A stretch of 14,669 nucleotides of DNA from contig JBGQDM010000082.1 of the NCBI GenBank assembly GCA_041495845.1, forward strand, positions 1 to 14,669, given 5' to 3'. Positions 7,223 through 11,457 of the stretch are shown in pieces. Source of the DNA: JBGQDM01 sp041495845 (GTDB lineage Bacteria > Acidobacteriota > Terriglobia > Terriglobales > Acidobacteriaceae). Position 1 is the stretch's first letter. Every line of letters starts with the position of its first letter. The notes beneath the pieces were generated by a model. The model ran no database searches and was not told where the DNA came from. It saw nothing but the letters and a program-made list of their open reading frames with translations. The position numbers and the translations under genes are program-made.

Positions 7223-7432
7223 TAAAGCCGGGTGGTGAGTTCGCCTCGTGGACACCCGGCTTCGGTTATTCGGGACCTAGGGCCCTACGGTGGTATATCG
7301 ATGGTAATAACGACATCGCCGAAGCGAAGCGTTATTATCAGCCTGTTGAAAGCGCGTTTCCAGTGAATCTTCACGCGCAATCTCCTTTTGGTTAAGATCG
7401 CCCGGCTTGTCAGAGCCGGGCGTTTCCGTCTT
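7218..7432 (+). ncRNA. Candidate structured RNA with four hairpins ending in a terminator
   Basis: Between the basic-protein gene and the convergent DUF5343 gene, four stems can be paired by eye. P1: AAGCCGGGTG (7225-7234) with CACCCGGCTT (7253-7262), 10 bp. P2: 7302-7312 with 7330-7340, 11 bp including one G-U, containing a nested TCGC/GCGA stem with a CGAA loop (7316-7327). P3: GCGCGT (7352-7357) with ACGCGC (7373-7378). P4: CGCCCGGCT (7399-7407) with AGCCGGGCG (7414-7422), followed by TTTCC. A TATAAT at 7218-7223 could serve as its own -10 box. Alternatively it is the 3' UTR of the upstream gene. It matches no RNA family I recognise. A 66-codon open frame crosses it but lacks support. Direction is assigned from P4 and the TATAAT. 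Confidence 0.5.
7399..7432 (+). terminator. Rho-independent terminator between convergent cargo genes
   Basis: A perfect 9-bp stem CGCCCGGCT/AGCCGGGCG with a 6-nt loop (TGTCAG) is followed by TTTCCGTCTT. It would end transcription of the basic-protein gene and the structured RNA. In the opposite direction the tail is ATCTTAACC, a weaker terminator for the DUF5343 gene whose stop is at 7447. Confidence 0.65.
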
Positions 7433-7446
7433 GCGACGAAAACTCT

Positions 7447-8166
7447 TTATGCGACCTCGTCTTCATCGTCGGTCGCTTGTGGGTGTTCCTCGTTATAGGT
7501 ATCGAGCAAGTCCAAGAGGCTCAGCACCCATATTCGATCAGACTTGGTCATGCTGAAAACGTCGGCACTTGTAGTCAGTGTCAGGGTGATTCCGTTTTCC
7601 AGGGTGACTGTCTTTGCGGGCCCGGTAATGTTTTGAGGCGGCGCGGGAGGCAGATTCCCTTGATTGCCAGCATCGTCCCGTGACTTCCGCGGCGTACTCT
7701 TGTTCCTAGTGGCCGCCATGCCACCGCGCACCGTCAGCAGCGGGGACAGCGGGATGCCTGCGGCCTTGGCTGCCGTGAGGAAGAAGGCGCTTGCTTTTCT
7801 GCGGGTATCGCCTTCCACGTTGTACTTGCGGAGTTCCTCATCGAAACTGTTCGGGGTAGCTTTTGAAAGGTCGAGCTTGAGCAGGTCCACATAGCTTCGT
7901 TTCAAGATGTCGCGCAGGAGCGCGCCCCTGTTCTCCTTTTCATCGGCCAGTTTTTTCAGTTCAGGTTTCGGCTTCCCGTCGTCGCTGATGAGCCCGAGAA
8001 ACTTGTAAGCGCTCAGCAATTGACTCCGCATCCCGCCGGAGTAGGAAGCCCAGATGCTGGTGTCAATACGATCCGGCAAGAAGTTCGCAAAGGAATCTAG
8101 AGTCGAAACGAACGTCTTGTAGGGAACGTAGGGGGCGGTATTAGTTTTACCGTTTGTCTCTGCCAT
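7447..8166 (-). CDS. DUF5343 domain protein (element cargo)
   Basis: A 239-residue protein. Residues about 12-142 match my recollection of DUF5343: PYVPYKTFVSTLDSF, then PDRID, SGGMRSQLLSAYKFLGLI, SDDGKPKPEL, LLRDILKRSY and the RRKASAFFLTAAKAAGIPLSP close. Mostly helical, resembling winged-helix-like DNA-binding folds, but no biochemical role is established to my knowledge. A polar Pro/Asn-rich linker (about 150-180) leads to a C-terminal segment (TVTLENGITLTLTTSADVFS, then a Leu-rich helix and an acidic tail). The start is secure: GGAGG lies 5 nt before the ATG, and an extended -10 sits upstream. It is the only minus-strand gene in the transposon, divergent from the small Tudor-like gene and convergent with the structured RNA. 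Confidence 0.85.
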   Translation of the reverse strand: MAETNGKTNTAPYVPYKTFVSTLDSFANFLPDRIDTSIWASYSGGMRSQLLSAYKFLGLISDDGKPKPELKKLADEKENRGALLRDILKRSYVDLLKLDLSKATPNSFDEELRKYNVEGDTRRKASAFFLTAAKAAGIPLSPLLTVRGGMAATRNKSTPRKSRDDAGNQGNLPPAPPQNITGPAKTVTLENGITLTLTTSADVFSMTKSDRIWVLSLLDLLDTYNEEHPQATDDEDEVA

Positions 8167-8192
8167 GGCGGCCTCCGATCTGACCTAAGATA

Positions 8193-8201
8193 ACTATACC
8201 A
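8193..8201 (-). promoter_or_regulatory. Extended -10 promoter for the DUF5343 gene
   Basis: Read on the minus strand, TGGTATAGT fits TG-n-TATAnT with one mismatch to TATAAT. Transcription would start about 7 nt downstream, leaving a short leader that contains the GGAGG ribosome site. No -35 is evident. The surrounding 100 bp between the two divergent cargo genes is clearly AT-rich. Confidence 0.5.
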
Positions 8202-8247
8202 CAAATTTTACCATTTAGGACTGTATTTTGTCGATGTGCCGCAAGTG

Positions 8248-8267
8248 TGTAGCATCGCTACAGGAGG
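8248..8267 (+). promoter_or_regulatory. Inverted repeat abutting a strong Shine-Dalgarno
   Basis: TGTAGC (8248-8253) and GCTACA (8257-8262) form a perfect 6-bp inverted repeat with a 3-nt spacer. Its last base is the first A of AGGAGG (8262-8267), the ribosome site 6 nt before the ATG at 8274. It may be a protein operator or an RNA hairpin controlling access to the ribosome site. Confidence 0.45.
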
Positions 8268-8273
8268 TTCGCC

Positions 8274-8483
8274 ATGAAGATCGGTGACCGAGTATTGGCG
8301 CACGTCAACAACGGTTCTTGGACGCCTTGCGATGTGATTGATATTAAAGGCGATATTGTTATTGTTTCGGGAGCGGAAGAGCAGACTAGGGCTCGCCAGT
8401 CTGGGCGGCGGCCTATCGGCGTTGGATTATCTGCGAAGTTGGTAAAGAAAAACAATGTGGTAAAACAGCTTGACAATACATGA
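8274..8483 (+). CDS. Small Tudor/SH3-like protein of unknown function (element cargo)
   Basis: A 69-residue protein with an excellent ribosome site (AGGAGG, 6-nt spacing). The sequence begins MKIGDRVLAHVNNGSWTPCD and continues VIDIKGDIVIVSGAEE. This is a short beta-strand series opening with a GDRVxA turn, as in SH3-like/Tudor/KOW barrels, then a basic segment (QTRARQSGRRPIGV) and a polar tail. The barrel reading is by eye and the family is unassigned. It is divergent from the DUF5343 gene, and its last codons overlap the -35 box of the transposase promoter. It could be a small nucleic-acid-binding or regulatory protein for the element; there is no direct evidence for that. Confidence 0.65.
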   Translation: MKIGDRVLAHVNNGSWTPCDVIDIKGDIVIVSGAEEQTRARQSGRRPIGVGLSAKLVKKNNVVKQLDNT

Positions 8484-8498
8484 GCGCTCAAGCATAAT
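8470..8498 (+). promoter_or_regulatory. Near-consensus transposase promoter with a palindrome in the spacer
   Basis: TTGACA (8470-8475), a 17-bp spacer and CATAAT (8493-8498) match the sigma-70 consensus at 11 of 12 positions. The start of transcription is predicted at about 8505, immediately before the transposase ATG at 8506. The spacer contains the perfect 10-bp palindrome TGAGCGCTCA (8481-8490), well placed to act as a repressor operator. Confidence 0.7.
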
Positions 8499-8505
8499 GT
8501 CTGTC

Positions 8506-9348
8506 ATGAACCGCTTAAGTATTGAGAGGCGCACGCGGGTCGTAGGAGCCCTGATAGAGGGGAACAGCATCCGTTCCACCGTTCGCATGACCGGCGTGTG
8601 CAAGGATGCGGTTCTCAAGCTCATCGAAGATATGGGAGCGGCCTGTGCCGAGTTCCACGATTCAACTGTGCGTGGAGTCAAGGTACAGCGCGTGCAATGC
8701 GATGAAGTGTGGAGCTTCTGTTACGCGAAAGCGAAGAACGTGCCCGAAGAGAGGAAGGGCACAGGAGCCGGGGACGTTTGGACTTGGACGGCCATTGACG
8801 CTGATTCCAAGCTGATTCTCTCCTACCTGTGCGGTGGCAGGGATGCGGTTTGGGCGCGTCAGTTCATGGAGGACTTAGCATCGCGTGTGACTACGCGCAT
8901 TCAGATCACAACGGACGGGCACCGCGCCTATGCGGAAGCCGTTGAAGGTGCCTTTGGAATGCACGTTGACTACGCGATGCTGATAAAGCTGTATGGCGCA
9001 CCCTCCGACCGTCCCGATACCCGCTACAGCCCCGCCGCCTGCATCGGCACGCGCATGGGCATCCTCAGCGGCAACCCCGATCGTCAGCACATCTCCACCA
9101 GCTTTGTCGAAAGGCAGAATCTGAATCTGAGGATGGGCGTCCGCCGCTTCACGCGGCTAACGAATGCATTCTCAAAGAAGTTTGAGAATCACTGCCACAT
9201 GGTTGCCATCTACCATGCCTATTACAATTTCTGCCGGGTACATCAGACTCTGCGCGTGACGCCCGCGATGGAAGCGGGATTGGCAGATCATGTGTGGTCA
9301 GTAACGGAGCTGGTTTCTTTACTAGAGAGGCACTCCCCTGCGGCCTAG
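8506..9348 (+). CDS. IS1-family DDE transposase, single intact ORF
   Basis: A 280-residue transposase that would cut and join the GGTAGTG ends. An N-terminal helix-turn-helix region (about 8-43) starts RTRVVGALIEGNSIRSTVRM. The DDE catalytic residues are Asp66 in QCDEVWSF, Asp137 in TTDGHRAY and Glu202 in SFVERQN, followed by the conserved RRFTRLTNAFSKKFENH and a YYNFCRVHQTLRVTPAMEAG tail. This is the single-frame type found widely outside enterics, without the programmed frameshift of classical IS1 InsAB'. Homologues start at MNRLS, supporting the ATG at 8506. An ATG at 8497 and a TTG at 8470 lie inside the promoter and are unlikely. No Shine-Dalgarno precedes the ATG, which sits at the predicted transcription start, so leaderless translation is likely. 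No frameshift or stop interrupts it. Confidence 0.95.
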   Translation: MNRLSIERRTRVVGALIEGNSIRSTVRMTGVCKDAVLKLIEDMGAACAEFHDSTVRGVKVQRVQCDEVWSFCYAKAKNVPEERKGTGAGDVWTWTAIDADSKLILSYLCGGRDAVWARQFMEDLASRVTTRIQITTDGHRAYAEAVEGAFGMHVDYAMLIKLYGAPSDRPDTRYSPAACIGTRMGILSGNPDRQHISTSFVERQNLNLRMGVRRFTRLTNAFSKKFENHCHMVAIYHAYYNFCRVHQTLRVTPAMEAGLADHVWSVTELVSLLERHSPAA

Positions 9349-9395
9349 AACTGGCGTAAACTGAGTACGGCGGTAATCTTCCCTATGGCCTGTCG

Positions 9396-9404
9396 TGCTA
9401 CTAT
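9396..9404 (+). promoter_or_regulatory. Candidate extended -10 box for the DUF5678/protease pair
   Basis: TGCTACTAT fits TG-n-TAnnnT. The predicted start near 9411 falls inside the GGAG ribosome site (9409-9412), leaving an unusually short leader before the ATG at 9418. The pair could therefore also rely on read-through from the transposase promoter. Confidence 0.35.
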
Positions 9405-9417
9405 CCTCGGAGTTGAA

Positions 9418-9666
9418 ATGCCTCTCGAAAAGGAACTCGCCTTGTTTGAAAGCAAGAAGGATGAACTTCTCAAAGTCCATCCCGGAAAGTTTGCTCTCAT
9501 GCACGAAGAGGAATTTGTCGGTGCATTCGATACCGCAGAAAATGCCTATGAAGCTGGAGTCTTGAAATTCGGGAAGTCCCCGTTTTTGGTAAAGAAAATA
9601 TCCCAAGAGCCAGAGGTATACAGGAATCAAGCCTTAGCACTGGGACTCATGAATGCCCGTATTTGA
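9418..9666 (+). CDS. DUF5678-like small protein paired with the protease (element cargo)
   Basis: An 82-residue protein. A charged helix (PLEKELALFESKKDELLKVH) is followed by the core GKFALMHEEEFVGAFDTAENA then YEAGVLKFGKSPFLVKKI, which matches the DUF5678 pattern (GKxVLI-x-GDEVVGVFDTxEEAxxAG-x-FGxxPFLV). It ends in ALALGLMNARI, which I recognise from small proteins lying directly upstream of bacterial retropepsin-like genes. GGAG 5 nt before the ATG at 9418 fixes the start; the ATG at 9385 has no ribosome site. The last 14 bp overlap the start of the protease gene, so the two are translationally coupled and probably work together, for example as a partner or inhibitor. Function is unknown. 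Confidence 0.8.
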   Translation: MPLEKELALFESKKDELLKVHPGKFALMHEEEFVGAFDTAENAYEAGVLKFGKSPFLVKKISQEPEVYRNQALALGLMNARI

Positions 9667-10132
9667 CTTCTTCCACTGGGACAAAGGTCGCGGCTACACG
9701 CTCGCCGAGACGGGGGCTATTCTCCAAGTCACAATCGGAATTCCACCTGCGCTAGAGCAGCTATGCCTTCGGGACTCCATCCCGATCCCATCGCCCGTAT
9801 CTGGATATGCACTGATTGATACAGGAGCATCGGCATCTGCCGTTCACGAGCAAATATTTATAGACTTTGGAGTTCAGCCGATTGACCACATCGCGATGTC
9901 CACGCCACACACTCGCGACAAATTTTCGTTTGTATATCCCGCCAAAATACAATTCCCCGGACTCAACCTTTCCGGAGACGCGATGTGGCCGTGGATGCGC
10001 GTCGTTGGTTGCGAGCTAAAATGGACTACGTTCGACAATAAAGAAATCATCATGCTCGTTGGGAGAGACGTGCTGAAATGGTTTCTCATGGTCTACAACG
10101 GAGTCCACTCCGATGTGACCCTTACCTATTAG
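9653..10132 (+). CDS. Retropepsin-like (clan AA) aspartic protease (element cargo)
   Basis: A 159-residue protein with the hallmark of single-domain clan AA aspartic proteases: the catalytic Asp-Thr-Gly in YALIDTGASASAV (Asp56) after a run of beta-strands, and a C-terminal LVGRDVLKWFLMVYNG (about 136-150) equivalent to the retropepsin GRDxL helix. Such enzymes act as homodimers, each chain giving one catalytic Asp. The N-terminal 45 residues, including PVFDFFHWDKGRGYTLAE, are the usual lead-in of the bacterial two-gene version. There is no signal peptide, so a cytoplasmic substrate is expected; the upstream DUF5678-like protein is the obvious candidate partner. The ATG overlaps the preceding gene's end by 14 bp, and the stop is two bases from the right terminal repeat. 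Confidence 0.82.
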   Translation: MPVFDFFHWDKGRGYTLAETGAILQVTIGIPPALEQLCLRDSIPIPSPVSGYALIDTGASASAVHEQIFIDFGVQPIDHIAMSTPHTRDKFSFVYPAKIQFPGLNLSGDAMWPWMRVVGCELKWTTFDNKEIIMLVGRDVLKWFLMVYNGVHSDVTLTY

Positions 10133-10134
10133 AT

Positions 10135-10153
10135 TTCAAAACAGCCCACTACC
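10135..10153 (-). repeat. Right terminal inverted repeat of the IS1-type element
   Basis: TTCAAAACAGCCCACTACC is the exact reverse complement of the left repeat at 6917-6935. It begins two bases after the protease stop codon. Confidence 0.92.
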
Positions 10154-10161
10154 CCCCTTCT
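10154..10161. repeat. Right target-site duplication CCCCTTCT
   Basis: An exact copy of 6909-6916, directly abutting the right terminal repeat. It is followed by TAATTCG, the continuation of the original intergenic region. Confidence 0.9.
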
Positions 10162-10253
10162 TAATTCGTTGCCTTAACGCAATATTTTTGATACGTTTCG
10201 CCGGACGGCGCAGTTGCCGTCGCGGTTCAATCCTGGAAGCTGGGGGAAATCGT

Positions 10254-10715
10254 ATGCCTCGATTTTGTACCGCCTGTGGCGCGCAAATGCCCGACACGGC
10301 CAACAACTGTCCGTCGTGTGGAAAGGGCGCGGGTGCGGCAGCGCCTGCGGCGCAGAGCTCCGGCGGCGGTCTCGCTGATAATGTGGCGGGGTTGCTCGCT
10401 TACATCACGATTCTTCCGGCCATTTTCTTTCTGGTGGTCGAGCCCTACAACAAGAACAAGTTCATTCGCTTCCACTCCTTCCAGTGCTTGTTCATGGCGG
10501 CCGCGTGGTTTGCGTGCATTATCGTGTTGATGTTTCTCGGGATGATCCTTTCCTTTGTTTCGTTTCTCGGGCTGTTGGTCATTCCCCTCTACTTCCTGGT
10601 GGGCTTCGGATTTTTCGTGATGATCGTGATTTGCCTGCTCAAGGCGTATCAGGGACAGATGTGGAAGGTGCCGGTCATCGGCAACCTGGCCGAAAAGCAG
10701 GCTAACGCCGTCTAA
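10254..10715 (+). CDS. Zinc-ribbon membrane protein, DUF4870/Tic20-like
   Basis: A 153-residue integral membrane protein. A zinc ribbon at the N-terminus uses C5, C8, C19 and C22 (FCTACG and CPSCG), followed by an Ala/Pro/Gly linker. DNVAGLLAYITILPAIFFLV, then NKFIRFHSFQCLFMAAAW, matches the DUF4870 / Tic20-like pattern (NxxxLLAYxxxxxxxxFFLxE, then FVRFHAxQSLxL). Three to four hydrophobic segments fill about 43-130. GGGGGA lies 6 nt before the ATG at 10254, so an extended N-terminus from 10188 is unlikely. The function of this family is not established; I infer a membrane-associated accessory role. It leads a cluster with the next gene 3 bp away. Its upstream region is the right flank of the transposon, so insertion separated it from fur by 3.2 kb. 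Confidence 0.85.
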   Translation: MPRFCTACGAQMPDTANNCPSCGKGAGAAAPAAQSSGGGLADNVAGLLAYITILPAIFFLVVEPYNKNKFIRFHSFQCLFMAAAWFACIIVLMFLGMILSFVSFLGLLVIPLYFLVGFGFFVMIVICLLKAYQGQMWKVPVIGNLAEKQANAV

Positions 10716-10718
10716 GGC

Positions 10719-11072
10719 ATGACCACGACGCCGGCGCTGTGCGCTCTGACCGAATTCGTCGCAGTGTGGCAGCGCCGAGGAGATGACGCTGCGGGGGCAG
10801 CCGCAGCTTGCGGCTGCCTGGGTTTTTTCGGCTTCATCATTGTCGCGTTCCTCGCCATCAACATCGCTCTGCTGGTGTGGGTGGCCCGGGACGCCAAGAA
10901 CCGCAGCATGGACAACTCCATCCTGTGGATGGTGCTGGTCATGATCACCGGCTTGATCGGACTCATCATCTACCTCTGCGTGCGGCCGGCGGGCAACCTC
11001 GTCCCCTGCCCCCATTGCAACAACAAGCGCATGCAGGTGAGCACCACGTGTCCACATTGCGGCAGCGCCTGA
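10719..11072 (+). CDS. PLDc_N-like membrane protein with C-terminal zinc ribbon
   Basis: A 117-residue protein. After a nondescript N-terminus (about 1-32) come two transmembrane helices. The first is FFGFIIVAFLAINIALLVWV. It is followed by ARDAKNRSMDNSILWMVLVM and GLIGLIIYLCVRP, the motif of the phospholipase D-nuclease N-terminal (PLDc_N) membrane module (VxxDAxxRGx, then WxxxxxxxxxxGLxxYLxxR). A zinc ribbon follows (CPHC and CPHC, about 98-115). No catalytic domain is present, so it is a membrane anchor or adaptor, mirroring the upstream zinc-ribbon protein in reversed order. The ATG is 3 nt after the upstream stop. Codons about 26-37 consist of a terminator-like hairpin and T-run, so the N-terminal part may be poorly conserved. 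yidD overlaps its end by 25 bp. Confidence 0.75.
   Translation: MTTTPALCALTEFVAVWQRRGDDAAGAAAACGCLGFFGFIIVAFLAINIALLVWVARDAKNRSMDNSILWMVLVMITGLIGLIIYLCVRPAGNLVPCPHCNNKRMQVSTTCPHCGSA
10796..10828 (+). terminator. Terminator-like hairpin inside the PLDc_N-like gene
   Basis: GGCAGCCGCA (10796-10805) and TGCGGCTGCC (10809-10818) form a perfect 10-bp stem with a GCT loop, followed after TGGG by six T (10823-10828). This has the layout of an intrinsic terminator yet lies 81 bp beyond the upstream gene's stop, inside the next reading frame. It may attenuate expression of the PLDc_N-like, yidD and DHH genes. Confidence 0.5.
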
Positions 11073-11392
11073 AGCACCCGGGAAGCTACCTCCTGCTGCT
11101 GGCACTGCTGGCCGGAACAGTTTTTCTCGATGCCACCCGCCCGCCGTCACGGCAATGGATTGCGCCGGCCTACGTCGCGGTCGTGGGAGCGTATCAGAAC
11201 AGGCTTAGTCCGCATCTGTCGCGGCTGGTGCAGTGTCGCTACACGCCCACCTGCTCGCACTATTCCAAGGAAGCGGTGCAGCGTTATGGCATTGGCCGCG
11301 GACTCGAGCTCACGGCCAGGCGACTGTGGCGATGCCGCTCCAGAGTCCCGCTCGGCACCTCTGATCCCGTCCCGACCCTCCCGCCCGCTTGA
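11048..11392 (+). CDS. yidD: Membrane protein insertion efficiency factor YidD
   Basis: YidD is a small inner-membrane-associated protein that assists YidC-dependent membrane protein insertion. This copy of 114 residues has a longer hydrophobic N-terminus (YLLLLALLAGTVFL, about 14-27) than the usual 70-90-residue form. The family core is clear: AYQNRLSPHLSRLVQCRYTP, then TCSHYSKEAVQRYGIGRGLE and RRLWRCRSRVPLG, with conserved C63, C69 and C96. I chose the GTG at 11048 because AGGTGA lies 7 nt upstream; this overlaps the preceding gene by 25 bp and implies translational coupling. Family members usually lie between rnpA and yidC; here neither is present. The neighbours are two zinc-ribbon membrane proteins and a DHH phosphoesterase. 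Confidence 0.9.
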   Translation: MSTLRQRLKHPGSYLLLLALLAGTVFLDATRPPSRQWIAPAYVAVVGAYQNRLSPHLSRLVQCRYTPTCSHYSKEAVQRYGIGRGLELTARRLWRCRSRVPLGTSDPVPTLPPA

Positions 11393-11457
11393 CAGATGCC
11401 ACGCCCCCCGTGAATCCTACTTCTTTTGCCTTGCGTTCCGCCTGGAGAGGCTGCCGG

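Larger units (their letters stand above)
6917..10153 (+). mobile_element. Complete IS1-family cargo-carrying transposon, 3,237 bp
   Basis: The element is bounded by perfect 19-bp inverted repeats and flanked by a perfect 8-bp direct duplication. It encodes one intact IS1-family DDE transposase (8506-9348). In order it holds a small basic protein, a structured-RNA candidate, a DUF5343 protein on the minus strand, a small Tudor/SH3-like protein, the transposase, a DUF5678-like protein and a retropepsin-like protease whose stop ends two bases before the right repeat. Ordinary IS1-family elements are about 0.7-1.2 kb, so roughly 2.3 kb is passenger sequence. The passenger genes look more AT-rich than both flanks. 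Perfect ends and duplication plus an undamaged transposase suggest a recent insertion. Removing the element and one duplication restores a continuous fur-to-zinc-ribbon intergenic region. Confidence 0.9.

Noticed and set aside
7195..7395. 66-codon frame starting ATG GAA AAC overlapping the basic-protein gene
   Set aside because: It has no ribosome site, starts inside another gene in a different frame, and runs through the paired arms of four hairpins. A structured RNA explains the region better, though a small protein is not excluded.
8470..8505. Transposase start at TTG 8470 or ATG 8497
   Set aside because: Both lie in the -35/-10 promoter region; homologues begin at MNRLS and the predicted transcript starts at about 8505.
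6917..10153. CRISPR array, tRNA-targeted integration or phage remnant as the nature of the insert
   Set aside because: No regularly spaced repeats, no tRNA gene at the boundary, no integrase or phage structural genes. Inverted termini plus an 8-bp duplication point to DDE transposition.
10227..11150. Minus-strand frame of 307 codons opposite the zinc-ribbon genes
   Set aside because: His/Asp/Gln-rich low-complexity translation, antisense to two genes with clear zinc ribbons and membrane helices.
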